From Branchiostoma floridae (Eukaryota > Chordata > Leptocardii > Amphioxiformes > Branchiostomatidae), in assembly GCF_000003815.2 (NCBI RefSeq), contig NC_049980.1, positions 21,713,249 through 21,777,248 on the forward strand: a stretch of DNA of 64,000 nt, given 5' to 3'. Shown here piece by piece: positions 42,001-57,000 of the stretch. A model generated the notes under the pieces. It was not told the DNA's origin and searched no databases. It worked only from the letters and a program-made list of their open reading frames with translations. The translations under genes and the position numbers were made by a program. Numbering within the stretch: the first letter of the stretch is position 1; every line of letters begins with the position of its first letter.

Positions 42001-45000
42001 CTGTAAGGCTGCATTCATCAACAAACCTCATCAAATTCAAAATGGCGTGATGGTTCTTCTTCTGCAACAACCCAGGCGCTGCCAGGTGCTGAGGTGAATG
42101 GGAGCTGAGAGGCAACATTTGGATTTTCCCGTGCAAACAGCTGAATGGCATCCATGGTGGCATCACCAGATGAGCCACGGGCAGCTAGCTTTACATAGAT
42201 CTGTAAAAAAAACATGATAATATAAATTGACCCACATATGCATGAAGCAATCAGCAGGGGTCTTCAAGCCTCATTGAAAATGAAAAAATCTTGAGATTTT
42301 TTAGACAATCTTGAGATTTTTCGTAACAATCTTAAGATATTTCAGAAAGTCTCAAGATTCTTTGAAATCAATCATCTTAAGATTTTTTTCAGACATCTCA
42401 AGACTTTTTCAAAGCAACTTTCAAAATATCTTGATATTTTTGTAAAGCATCTTAAGATTTTTCTAAAACATCTCAATATTGAGTCAAAACATCTGAAGAT
42501 CAAGTCAAAACATATCAAGATCAAGTCAAAACATACCAAGATTTAACACAAAATCTCAAGATCTTTGGTATAAATCTCAAGATTTTTTTATTTTCAATGG
42601 GAGTCATTATGATCCGTTTAGTACCAGGGAAGTTTCCCACAAAATATCAGATATGCAATTTTAAGCTATGAAAGGCTACAAAGCATTCGTCCGAAGTGCT
42701 TTGCTCAGCCCAATAATAATTTGCTCACTTGATATACTGAACTGGTTTATAGGTTTATATTTGGAATGTATGATGTAAGGATTTTGTATGAACATTTTAC
42801 TTAAAAGTACTTAGCCTAGTCTAGCAATACCTTTTCAACATTCCTTCCCAACTGCACAACAGCGTACTGGTCAACCTCCTGCTGTGTCCCACAGCCAAGA
42901 GTTTCAATGTAACCGTCTGTGTCGTTATAGATCTGTCCTTGGTATTCACTCTCCACTTTGAAGGCAGTTGTAAGGCTGCAGAATTTATGAAGCATATATA
43001 GAAGTTAAACTGTGCATTTATCACAATAAGCTTTGCTTGACTAACAAAAAGTAAGTTACTCATAGTGGCCATTTTCTATTAAAAAAAAGGCGAAACATCA
43101 GTTGGGTATGGAATCAGTATACAATCAAAGAAAATATATGATTATCATATTATGTTCTATTATATTAGCTTGTCTAATTGTTTGATGATATATCTAGCGA
43201 GAGGAACTTGGGTTGAAATCTTGCCCCATCTCACCTGTCTGTGCACATTGGGAATATCCTGAGATGGTCGATGTACAAGGTAAATGGTAGGGTGAATGTG
43301 ATGGTGGGGTTCCTTGTTGTGCTTCTGTAGTAGGAGCTAGAGGAGGGGGCTCGGATCCTGGACAAGGAGTACCAATAATCATTAGGATAACTGCCAGTAT
43401 GGTATGCAGGACCTGTTGTTTGGACAGTCACTCCACTATAAGACACAAACTCGTTGTGTCCAGTTGGTCCTGCTAGAGAGATCTGCTGTACTTCTTGGAC
43501 ACGTGGCTCAGGGGATGACTCTTGATTGTTGTCAACTCGCAGTATTCGATGGGTAAGGTTGTGATGGTCGATACCCTCAATGTAAACAGTGCCACTGCCG
43601 GCATGTCCAGCTTTGTCCTGACCGCCATGTACCTTGTACTCCCCATCAAAGGTGTAGTTGTTCCTGTAGTAAACAGCAATACGTCCTCCCGATCCAGCAC
43701 CACCATATCCCGTAACAGGACCTGCAACAGAGAGAATTCATTTTTATAGCAGCATCATTCCCCAGAGAAGGCAACTGTAACACTGGATTACCTTTATCCG
43801 CAGGGTAACATACATCCCTGAAAGCATAATGCAGAGTAGATTTGGAATGTGACAAAGTTGGCTTTCAACCCAACAAGTTTATGGTAACAATATTTCTAGC
43901 ATCAAATTTTGTGCATATATGTCAGTCATATATGACATGGTTGATACCTGTACCTGTTTGTACCAGAAACTGTCACAATAAGAGCATATCCACCTTACAA
44001 CCTAAACTGGTTACCTGCAGAACCACCCGTTACTTCCACAGAGCCGGTCCCATCCAGGTGTCCCACAGTTAGGAGGATGCTGCCTCCTGCCCCTCCTCCT
44101 CCTGACCCAGGCACAGACTCTCCGTTGGCATGGAGACGACCTTCCACACGGAAAGTGTCCAAGACATCCATGTGCACCACTCCTACAGACCAAAATGGTG
44201 TCATAGGTCTAAAAATAATGTCCATGTTTTGTTTCAACCTTATGTGAAGGCAATTTTTGGTGTCCCTTCAACACATTCAACAGAAAACAAAGTATCTACA
44301 TTGGTCCATTTTTTAAAATTTCAAACAATTTCAACTCCATAATTCATGTATGTGAACATCTTAACTTCCATAGGATAGTTTAGAAATAAGCATACTGAGT
44401 ATTTATAGTATCTATTGTTGAATAGACAAGATGTACAGCTGCAATTTCCTAAAATGGCAAATTCCAGGTGTATCTAACACAGAGTTTAAGCATAAGTGTA
44501 CACACCTCCTCCACGGCCTCCTGCATCACTGCTGTCTCCATGCCCTCCTCCACTGCCTGGGAGATGTGGTGAATACATGGAGTCATAGGCAAACCCTGAG
44601 TATATCCCACGATAAGAGCGACCACCACGACCTCCATGGCCACCACCAGATCCCTGTCGTGATCCCCCATAAGCTTCATGTCTCCCTGCTCCTGGGCCTT
44701 CGTCTGCGGAATGGCCTGACATATCCGCATGGAACTCACCTGTAAAATGTCCAAATTGTATGTTCTTGAAGTGTCCATTGCGTCATGGGATGACAGTGAC
44801 TAACAGAGACACTTAACATACTTTGTAATATGCATGATTATCACACCATTGTCAGTGGAAGGCAATTCAGCACCATGGACGTATATGAAACTTATCTCAG
44901 AAACATGGCAAAACAAGCTATCTTTGAATGCCAATGGTCTACAAAATGGAGTAGCTCTGCATCATCTAGTGCTGCATTTGACCATGTGCAGAAGGAAAGT

Positions 45001-48000
45001 TGGATCCTTTTGTTCCAGTCTTTTCTCCACAGTGAACATGTCAACTTGCAAACTTGAAACTTAAGTAATCAATCTTGATTATAATGCATTGGACATGTCT
45101 GAAAATAAAAGCATCTGCAGCTGGTTCAGAACAACAGGTAGTCTCTTAGAATTAAGATTTCACAACATGTAAGACAAATGATTGATAAAAATAAAAAGTA
45201 CCGGTATGCATGTATAAATATACGACAGACATCAGGTAATAGAAGTCACAAGAACAAACCAGACTGGGTACCATAAAATGCAGTATGTAATGTTATATAG
45301 AAGAACACAGAAGTAAATAAAGCATAATATTATTTGCATCATACCTGCCACATCAATGGTTGCATTCACAGCGGTGAGTTTGAGATCATTTGTCCTGACA
45401 TAGCCTCCTGCATTAACCACGAGTGTTGTTACAGCGACATCCATTCGGCTGTCGTTTTTCACAGTGAGCATCTCCATTTTCCCATCAGCTCGGATACTAA
45501 TGTTGGCACACTCATACGAACCACTGGGTTTTCCTCTCGTGTTGCCATAAGACCACAAATGAAGCTCTCCACCTGACTCAACGATTAAGTCATCAATGTT
45601 GGCAATGGTGCCATTGACTTCCATCCAAACTTCACGCATGGAGAGTCGCTGAGATAACTCGAGATGGCCAAACCTAAAGATGAAATTCAGCACATTACAT
45701 GAGGCAGAAAAACAATAAGGCAAAGGACACCAGCTACAAGATACAAAGTATATCAAATAAAATCAAGCATTACCTGTACAGCTGTGTGTTCACTGGTAGA
45801 TAGATGTCAACATCATCGAATCCAAAAGTCTGGTTCTTCCCAACATGCATCACACCTGTACGGTCTCCCAGCAACCTGCCTCCCTGCACTTCCACCACAT
45901 CTGTACTGGTGTTGCTCAGGATGGCCACATGGGCATTACCTTGTATGTGTAGCTGTTTGGTGATACAGTTCAGAAATAGTGTACATATCAGCAAGTTGGC
46001 ATACTTTACTATTAGAACTAAGCAGGTAACAAAAAACGAAAAAAAATCGAGGGAATAGAGAGTTTTGTGTCCTTCTCAAAAACAACTCCATATTCATAGT
46101 TAACATCCATGTCCTAGTTCATAGACCTTGAGGGATCGTGTGACCAACAATTGTTCACAGCTCTTACAACATGCAGGCAAGGTGAAAAACAAAACAAGAA
46201 GACTTACTAGATTGTCAGTATGTAAAATACACATCACATTTGTCACTCAAGAGACATACTGTACCTCATCAAAGAAATAGCTGTGTGAATTATGGTAAAG
46301 CCAGGTGATGCCTCCTGATTGGCTGATGTCATCATATGACCCATCTAACAGGTCACGAAGGTCACCATGTTGGTACGTTGCTGCGTGGGGGTAAGGGATG
46401 CCATTGTTGTCGATCTTCAGGGTCTTGTGTTGGGCTTCTAGCAAGGCATTCTGATGTTCAATGTAGATGGTGCCAGAACCACCAACTTCATAGTTGCTGT
46501 TCCCTGTATCAGAGTAAAAAGATATCTACATTTGACACACCCATGGAAGCTAAATATAATCATAAGGTACTAGACTATGCACTTCTTCACCTTCACAATT
46601 AATCTCAAAGTCAATGTCTGCTTACCCCCGTACGCTGTGACTGTGCCATTAAACTTGCGTTGTTTCTGGGAGTAGATGGCCACACGTCCGCCTGCACCGC
46701 CTGCTCCACCAGAGCCATGACCAGTTCCACCATTGGCAGAGATGGCTCCATATCCATCCAGTTCCTCACACTCTAACCAGATGCTTCCACCTGAGCCACC
46801 ACCTAAAACAAGATCATTGTATATCCTAAATCTATAAGGTTACCAGATCCTTCTTGATGGAACTAAAACAAACATCACATTCTGTACAGATGCAATATTA
46901 TGTTCTGCATTATAGACAATATAGATGGGTGCCTAAAAATACAGTCAGTACATCAGAACAAACCATATAGCAATTATGTTACAAGAACGAAGAGTTATTT
47001 TTGTGTTCAAGATCAAGATCTCCAAACAGTACATTGTATAACTGTTACTGTACAGTAACTAAAGAAAATGGACAGATAAGTTTTCTTACACATGTTCTAT
47101 TTTCTTGGAAATAGCAGATCATAAGATTCTTACCAGCCTGGCTGTTATGAACACCATCAATGCTTTCCCCATTTGCAGTGATCCTGCCATCAATGAGGCA
47201 GTGTCTGGTGGTTATCTTCAGTGCCCCTCCACCTCGCCCACCAAGTCCTCTCCTCACAACAGCATTGCCATGCTCATTGTCTCCATAGTACAATTGTCCT
47301 GTGAAGCAGTACGTACTGTTATTACAAAATACTACAAGTAGATGAGATTGAATAAGCCTCTGAATTACAGGTATCAATGAAAAAGGTGCTTGCTGAATTT
47401 TAGTTCAGATGTTTGATAATCATCACAACACTAACTGTAATAAGGGACAATATTTTTCATGTAGCCCAGTTGAACACACCATAGTTGCTGCCATATCCTC
47501 CAGTACTTCCATAGTCTACAGGTTGGTAGATGGACCCATAGGCAAGGCCAACATTGGGTTGACCTTTCCCGCGACCTCCGCTGCCACCATGGCCACCTCC
47601 ACTTCCTCCAACAGAGTTTCCTGGATAATCAGATGTTTTAACACTCTGTCGAAATGTCACATTTAGATTAAGATTATTTCTAAAGAATGCAGAATATAAT
47701 GCATGCCAAACTGAGAGACAAAATCTGATCTTTGGAATAAGATACTATATTGGAGATTTTCCTGTCATATCATGAAAGCCTTGGTAGGTCTGTTAAGGTA
47801 AAGAAGGTAAAGCAGTCATCATTTACTGAGGTGAAACATGATGCTTTTCCAAGTAGGCATTAGAAGTCCAATGCGACTTATCACCTGTCTACATGTACAA
47901 CGTACTTCTTCTAGAACACACTCCCTCACACTCTCAGTTTATTATTTGTTATTACTCGTCAGGTGGGGGCTAGTCCAACACAAATGCAAAATAAAACGTG

Positions 48001-51000
48001 ATGAAAGGAAATATATTTGTGAAGGTCATAAAAATGTACTCATCCAATGAATACAAAGGTTTAACTTCCTACCATAACCCTGACCAGGTCCTTCTGAAGG
48101 TTCAAAACCAGATCCTCTGGTCTCTTTGGTGACATAGCCCCCATGGTCAAGATTGAGCTTCCCACCGGAGTAGATGGCCACAAGATGTCCCGCTGTCACA
48201 TCAAACCTATCATTTGACGAGAGATGACCGCCTCCATATACCTGAAGTAACAGGAATCATGTGACACAGATACTACATGCAGAAGTATTTTCCAGCATAA
48301 GGAACATGCCAAAACAGGGACAAGAAAATTATAAATTCATTTGTCAAGTCTGCATTTGTTTCAGTGATAATCCAGAAAAACACAATTTTGTATCTTTGAT
48401 AAATTAACAATACACAGTGAAAACCATGTAATGTCATTGCTCATTGTCAAAAAACATATCATGGGTCTGTGAACCCTGTAAAGAGTTCATTCAGACCATC
48501 TATGCTATGTTGTGATCAGTCCTACCGTTAGATTGGTCAGTCGGATGTCCATGCCAACATGCTTGTCATATGAGAACATTTGGAACGTTCCACCGTCTTG
48601 AACATGTAGGGAAGACAGGCTAATACGCCCAGCAGTGTTGTTTTCACCGATGCTGCCATTGGTGTCAATGTAGACCAACCCACCATCAAATACATACAGG
48701 TCATCTATGCCTAGGAGCTAAAAAATACAACTGTTAGCAATGTGACCAAATATAACTTGATGTAATGTGACACACCAAGATTGGTGCTTACACTTTCAAG
48801 TCTTAAAGGTCCTGATGTAACAAACCTTTCATACAGCACAACATTGTATGATTAGTGATTCATTTTTTCATAATTCTACGTGGCATCTTACCTTGCCTGA
48901 AGTTCTAAGCTCTGTCTGGTAAAAGAAGGCTCTGCTCGGGTACTCTAGTTCTCCCTTCTCATAGATGTAACTGTTCACTGGCACGTCAGGATCTGTCACA
49001 TCAACAGCAAAGTCCTGCCCGTATCCAACATGTAGCCAGCCTGAAAAATGTAAAAACTGTATGATTCTTCACTATCAGGACAATATTTTACCAGGAAAGT
49101 TCATTGTTTTTCAGATTGTAAGTTTAGCCATGGCAAATACTCTGATGGCTTCTTGTTTGGCTGAATGACAATAAGTTAGTAGCTTTGACTTATGTTATTT
49201 GATATAACATATATATTTATACTAATATATGTACACATATCCCACACAGCCCTACATGATCGTATATGATATGTTCAGATATTACAAATTTGTTGGACAG
49301 TAATCTATACAGCCTTAGGCATATGATAAAGGTTCACAGAACATGATCCAAACAATCTATATAGAAAGAAATACAGCCAAAAGCAATGTAATACAAAACA
49401 AAAAATGACTCCATGTTGGCGTGAATGTCTTTCAGCACCAAGGAGATGGACTACTTCCTTTTGAATGTACAATGTAATGCATGCCCAATGGCAGGTAAAT
49501 CAAGCAAGTACAATGTAGATCAGGTAGAAAGGTAAAGCAGTGGCTCTACTAGTGAGTGGAGTACTGACCAGTCTTGTCCCCATGTAGTTGATTGATCTGC
49601 ATGTTAACTGGAGTGGTGAGACCATTCCCAGGCATCACAGCCAGCTCTGCATCTCCCAACAGATGTAACTGGTCAAAGATGTACTGGCTGGTCCCAGACT
49701 CTGGCTCAATCCATGTCTTTGCACTGTCCAGTTCTCTGTGGCGGTACCTAGAAAATCATCAACAGATTGATAAAGATACTCATCAAGAGAAACCAGTTGG
49801 CTTTCAAATTCCAACTAACGTAATATGAATAATCAATAGTCTCAAGCTGAACTCAAGTTAAATGAAGACTTACGTATTATTGTCCTAATACGTTACAGTA
49901 TTAGGTTAACATTCTACTAACAGCACGTTAAGAGCATGTCACACGTACCTGTCATGTAAGTTCTGGCCATTGACATAAATTTCCACTTCTGACAGAGAAG
50001 CAAGATAGCTGCCATGGCAGGTAGATGTCCCCTCGACGTACATTCGTACAGTTTGAGCCTCACGTCTGACAGGCAGATTTACAAACGAGCCCTGGTGACA
50101 CGTGCTGCTGGGGAGTACATAGTCACTGGTCACAGCAGTTGTTATGGTGTTGTTCACTGTTTCAACCTGCAATGGTAATAATGACATTTACATGATGAGT
50201 TACATTGAAGAATCCTCAGATTCTCAGCACACATTTCACAACACTTGACATGAAGGTTGCTTACCAATTTACACCACATTCTAACTCCTTGATGAGGACA
50301 TTTGGTGATCATTTACTTCACTTTACTTAATTCTTATTAAGTTTTTTATTCACTGTGTTTCTTCTTATAATTGCCAATGACATCTTGTGGAAATGATAAA
50401 GAAAGAAGCCAACAGTTTTGATAAGACCTACACTTACTACATTTAGCCTCCATTACCACTTTTCTGCCAAGTCATAATCTGTATTTTATGAAACAGTATG
50501 CAGAAATGCATTATACAGGGGTATATATTGGAGATCTCTTCAAACAAATCAAAGTGGCAGATATATATTATGTAACCTGGTGGATAAATGGCAATGGAGG
50601 TTAGATATAGTGTTCTCAGAGCACATTATCATACCTTAAATTTACTCTGACATGCACAGTTGATGAAGACCCGAATGGTGTTGACGAAGTAGACATTGTT
50701 GAGGCCAAAGGTCAAAACCACAGACCTGCTGTCGGCCAGGAAGTACTGTGTTTGATCAGTATGGAAAGTTTGATCAAACATGTATGGCAGCCAGTAATAG
50801 TCCAGGTGGTTATAGTGAGGATGACAACACCGGTAGTAGTTTGCAGTTGATGTAATGGACACCCCACCACGTGAGGTGTAACTTTGCACTCTGCTCATTG
50901 TCTCTGGTGCCAAATCTAAACGTTCCCCTATGTTGGCGATCTCGTGATTGGTTGATGCTCTTCCTTTGTTATCCACACGTAGAGTCGCGTTTCCCGACTC

Positions 51001-54000
51001 AATGTTCTGCAGAAAAACAGTACCAGAGGCTCCAGACTCAGCTAGAGCTCCAACGACTCCGCCGTTGACATCAAAGGTTCCCGCATAAAATGCTTGTGTC
51101 ATGTTGTTGGAGAAGTAGACAGCCATGCGTCCACCTGCACCACTTCCACCGTTTGAAGGGTCCCCTGCACCACCCAGGGCTTGGATGTGTCCAGTATGTC
51201 CACCTACATGTAATTAATACACAAAATACCCATTGTAGTATATGTCCATTACAATCAAAGTTATAAATGTTAAATAAATGCAGGTGCTACATGACTATAA
51301 CCCGCGTGGCGCAATCGGCAGCACGTTTGACTCAGGTCCAGAAGGTCCTGAGTTCAACCCCCCGCCGTGTCACCGATCTTGTGCCCTTGGGAAAGACACT
51401 TTACATGACTTTCCTCACTTTACTTCGACACTCAAGTGAGAAATGAATATATAGGCTACAAAGGTCTTCAGCAAGTTGAAGTTGGTAGCCTCAAAACGAA
51501 AGAAGAAGAACCCTATATCCAGCACACAGACCTGTGAGTGCACCAGTAGAGATGACAATGCTACCACCACTGCCTCCACTGGCACCACTCAGACTTGAAG
51601 AGGAGACCAAGTCTCTGCTGTTTGCTGTGATGTCTCCATCAACTCTCAGGGTCCCCTTCACTTCTATATTAAGAATTCCTCCACCTTTAAGATGAACATT
51701 CAACATATTAAGACACATCACAATAAGAAACTATCATTTTCCACAATATAAAACATTGGTTTGATTCAAAAACATAAACACAGTATTAGAAAATAAAAGT
51801 GAAGAAATTTTCTAAAGTAGAATATAAAAAAAAGTAAGTTACCATCTATGAAGAACCAAAAATTGAATAATTCTTAAATGTTTTTACATGCATTATACTA
51901 AAAATTGGCGCCATGCAAAGAAATAAACCTATTGGGGCTGTTAAACATTTACTTTAAACACAAAACAAATAGCTTTTGTCACCAATGCCTCCTCTGGGTC
52001 CTGCTCCACCACTGCCGAACTCTGCTGGGTAGAAGAGGTTGCCGTACGGCAGGTTCCTCCTGAGCCTACACGTCTTGTACCCTCCACATCCTCCACGTCC
52101 TCCCATGCCACCGTGGCTACCACCACTGTTCCCAAGACGATGATGGGTTCCTGGGGCTATGAGAAAAAAATCAACAGTAATCATTACTGACTAGTATTAA
52201 ACTTGGCCAGATATTCAATGTCTTTTCACTGGCAATTACTACTTTGGAAACATGAAATGAACCCATGTTTCAGGCATTGGTTACTGATCATTGTTTCTTC
52301 AGCAAAAAAAGTCAGTCATCATTAAACAAAATTGTTATTTAGAAAATTGAGAGACGATGTAAGTGGTGTAAGTGATACCTAAGTGCATTTTGTGAGATAA
52401 AGCACGTCTTATACATTATATCAGTGGTGCAGATTACATTTCTGTTACCCAACATAAAGGTAAGCAAGGAGTTGCAGCTATGCCTTTAACAACAAAGGCA
52501 TGCAATTTCTATAGCTACACTAGGCAATTGCTTCCAGTTGTTAGAATTTAACATCTTCTCTTACCTGGACCAAGTTCAGATAGGTATCCTCCGTCACTAG
52601 CATCCACCACTCCTCCATCATCCACTTCCATCTCTTCTGCCAGGATCTTCATGTTCTTACTGTACACAGTTCCACCTCCTTCAACAATCAACTTCCCTGT
52701 AGTCAAGCTGTACTGCTCAGGATGAGCAAAGGGGCTGCTGGCATTGATAGCAGACCTGGCCTTGACTGTAACGGTGCCATTGAAGCGGTAGTTGAGCCTA
52801 GACATCTGATTCGTGGAACCTGTTAGGAACAACCTCAGCTCACCCCCATTGATTAGAACTAAGTCATGAACATGGTCCATGGTCCCTTCAATATGGACAA
52901 ATACAGAGTTCAATTCAGTATCAGGGGCAAGTCCTAGATATCCTGTCTGGTAAACATAGGAGTTGAAGGGTGTGTCAATGAAATGTCGTTCCAGATCCAT
53001 GACTTGATTTGGCCCAACATGGATGCTTCCAGTCCTGTCTCCAATCATGTGGAGAAAGTGGAGGGTTGCTCCCCTATCCACAGGGTCAGTTAGTATGGCT
53101 AGGTGTGAGTTGCCATATATCTGTAGCTCCTCAAAATGATAGTCGTGGTTCCCTGCAGCAAAGAAGTGCTCGCCAGCCTGGGGAAGGATCCAAGCTTTGA
53201 ACGAATCCTGAGAGAGGTCGGAATAGTTGGCAATAGGGCCGACATTCTTACTCCTTAGGTTGTTGTTGTCAATCAGCAGTGTGCGATGTTCGTGATGCAG
53301 CTGGTACAAAAATACTGTCCCTGGTCCACCAGCTTCTCCCTGTTGCTCAGCTGTAAGGCTGGCCTTGTACTCTGCATAACCCCCAAATGCCTGATAAGCT
53401 CCAATGTAGGTTACATTCTCATGGAAATACACAGAGATTCTACCACCAGACCCTCCACCACCTGTTCCCTGGTCATGGTACTGGGCCCCTCCATTGGCTG
53501 TGATGTTGCCACGCCCACGAAAGATGTAGCAGTTCATCCAAATGCTTCCTCCACTGCCTCCTCCACCATGGCGATCCTGGGCATCCTCGCCATCAGCTCT
53601 GACCTCACCGTCGATCTGGATCACACCCGTGACATTGAACCAAATTGCTCCTCCGCCACGTCCTCCTGCTCCTTCACCACCACCACCAGCACTGCCAAAT
53701 AGGAATGGTTCATAGAGGTGCCCATATGGAGTCCCAGTGACGGGTGTGCCGACACCACGGCCACTGGTCCCACCATGACAGCCTCCTGAAGAACCCTGTG
53801 AGCTGGTCTGCCCAATGCCAATATTGATCTCTGCAGTCTCGTTGTAATCATCGGAGTATGCAAATCCAGTGCCATCTGCATCAAGAAGTCCACCATCGTC
53901 TATTGTTATGTTTTCTGCATAAATCCTGAGACGTGTGCCGTGGAATCTCCCACCACCTTCAATGACGGTGGCATTGGTGTAAAACGTGATTCCTGGCTCC

Positions 54001-57000
54001 TCTGTTGTTGATGTAACGGCATTAATTGTGGCATTGTCTTGTACAAGGACAACATCAAAGTTGTAGTTGCTTGCTGCCATGCCCTCTGTCCTCCCTCCAT
54101 GTTCCAGAGACATGAGGCCATTGTGATGCAGTGTAAGATGTTCCACGTGGTCCAGCACTCCGTGTAACCAGATGCTGACATTGTGGACTATCGTGACTGG
54201 GGCAAGGCCAAGGTAAGCACCACTGTAAACACGTGTGCTGAATGGCAAGTCAATCTCTGGGCGATGGAGGTCCATCACTTGGTTCAGGCCAAGATGCACG
54301 GTTCCAGATCGATCACCAATCATGTACAGGAAGAACAGAGTTGCATTGAGACCAACCGGGTCCGTAAGAATAGCAAGATGGGCAGAGCCATAGATTTGCA
54401 ACTCTTCAAAGTGGTAGTCATGGGTACCATTGGCAAAGAAGTGTTGGCCTGATTGGGGTAAAATCCAGGTGCGACAACCATCAGCAGTTAAGTCGTTGTA
54501 GTCAGGAATAACGTGGAACCTATCCTTGGGTTGCAACCCACCATTGTCAATGATGAGTGTTCGGTGAGTATGCACCATGTGGTAGATAAAAGCCGTTCCA
54601 GCACCACCATTTTCAGCCAGGTTTTGGTCACCTGCCCTCCCACCTCTTGCATGGTAGTTAAATCCTGTTGCTGTCTGGTTGTTGATAAAGTAGATGGCCA
54701 CTCGACCACCACCCCCTCCCCCTCCAGGTGAGGATGAGTGGTTTGAGCCGTGGCCTCCATTGGCAGCAATATGACCATATCCTGGGTGAGAAAGGAAAAA
54801 CTTTTAGAGAAGATGTTCCACATGTACACTTGTCTATCATGTACATATTTTACGTAGTATTATAATAGAATGATGATCAGTATAAACCTCCAAAAAACAC
54901 AAGACAGCCATGGCAATTGCGATACAGTTTTTTCCATCACATCTTCTGGTTTAATGTAAGACTTCTCCATGGCAGATACCTTTGATGATGTTACAGAACA
55001 TCCAGATGCTGCCACCACTTCCACCTCCACCTCCATTTCCATCTGCATCACCACCATTTGCTGTTACCTACAGCACAAGAGTAATACACATATATTATCT
55101 TCTCTTTTGTAGTTTAATCTTACACAAATTTGATTTCACTTGTAGCACATTTTAACATCTGTTAAGCCTAAATCTAATGTATACATAACATTACAGTCAC
55201 AGACCTCTCCATCAATGTCAATTGTCCCTGTCACATTCATCCAGATCACTCCCCCACCAGTTCCACCATAGGCTCGCTTGCCATTGATGACCAGTCCGTG
55301 TCCTCCAGCACTGCCGAAGACGTATGGTTCATACAAGTCTCCGTAGGCAAACCCTGCTCCATGACCATCATTAAGAGTCCTATATATGTACATAAAGAAT
55401 AAAAACAATGGCATGAAAAGATGACAATCTATCTTGCTTTGTATCTAACTCCAGCTGAAATCGTGAAAATTTCATTCCAATGTGACAGAAAATGAATATG
55501 TTTCCTGTATCTTAACTCTTCTAGGTAAAACTTATCATTTAAAATTTTCAATCATGATAAATCAGATGTAAGCTTCATAAAACATTGCTAACTTGTGGTG
55601 ATTTGCCTATCCCAGAAACAGATATCTGCTAATGCCAATGAAGCTAAATCAATGTTACATGATTGTACTTCATACAATAAACAATATATATGGCCTCCTT
55701 CAGTCAAAACATAATATATATGGCCTCCTTGAGTCAAAACATGTACATGTATATGGCCACCTTCAAACAAAACATATATATGGCCTCCTTCAGTCAACAT
55801 ATGTGAGACAAAAAACAACAGGTTTGATACAAATGTTATGGTAACTTTGAGCCCTGTTGGCCTCTACTATCTATCAAGCTGTATCTGAGCCTGTCTAAAG
55901 TTGAGTCAATATTGCCAAAGTACTTACCCTCTTCCTCCACTCCCTCCATGTCCTGCTCCTGACCCTAGCCCAGTGACATCATCAGGAATCCCAAGGTTCA
56001 CCTCTCCATGGAGGGACAGGTGTCCGTGGGTGTTGTTGCTGTGCACAGGGTGGTACCCTAGCCCGTCTGCTGCAATCCTGCCCCCCGAGTCTACCGTTAT
56101 GTTTTCTGCAAGTACCGTGAGTCGAGTACCATGCATGACACCACCCCCTTCCACAAAGAAGGCCCGAGTCATGAAAGTAATTCCTGGGTCGACGATAGGA
56201 TCAGTGGTTGCATTCAGCCTTCCGTCATCTTGTATCCTTACAAACTGGAACCTGTAATGGCTGAAGTCCTCCAGTAGCGTTCTTCCTCCATGTTGGAGCC
56301 ACAAGAAGCCTCCATGGTGGATTGTGAGGTTCTGTATGTGGGCAAGAACACCTGCTAGATGAATCTCCACTCCATGGACTTCTGTGACAGGTGCCAGTCC
56401 CAAATATCCTCCATAGTAGACATGGACATTGAAGGGGAGGTCAATCTCAGGACGATGGAGTTCCACCTCTTGCCCAGTTGCTATGTGAACTGTACCTGTC
56501 CGGTCTCCAATCATGTATTGAAAGAACATGGATACATTGTATGGCACTGTTGAGGTGAAGACATTCTCATCATACAAGGCATGTAGGATGAAGTGTGTGC
56601 CATTTGATGAAAGTGTTGGTGAGAGGACAGCAAGGTGGGCGCCTTTGTACATCTGCAATTCCTCAAAGTGGTAGTCGTGTCCATAGCTGGCAAAGTAGTG
56701 TCTTCCTGAGTTGGGCAGGATCCATCCTCGGCAGCCATCCTTCTCCAGATTGTCCCAGTCGATGGCCTTTTCTCTCGGTTCATGTCCACCGTTTTCGACA
56801 ATGAGGGTTCTATGCTCATGATGAAGATGATACAAGAAGATGGTTCCCGGCCCCCCACCCTCACACTCTGAGTCAGGGGTGTCATCACCACAAGGCCCTC
56901 CATGTGACTGGTACGAGAAGCCTGTTGAGGTGGTGTTGTCCCTGAAGTACAGTGCTATCCGACCTCCAGCCCCTCCCCCAGCTGGGTAGTTAGGGTGGCT

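Noticed and set aside
51301-51372. tRNA gene
   Set aside because: A- and B-boxes are present, but the stem pairings are incomplete, and the SINE body and tail follow directly.
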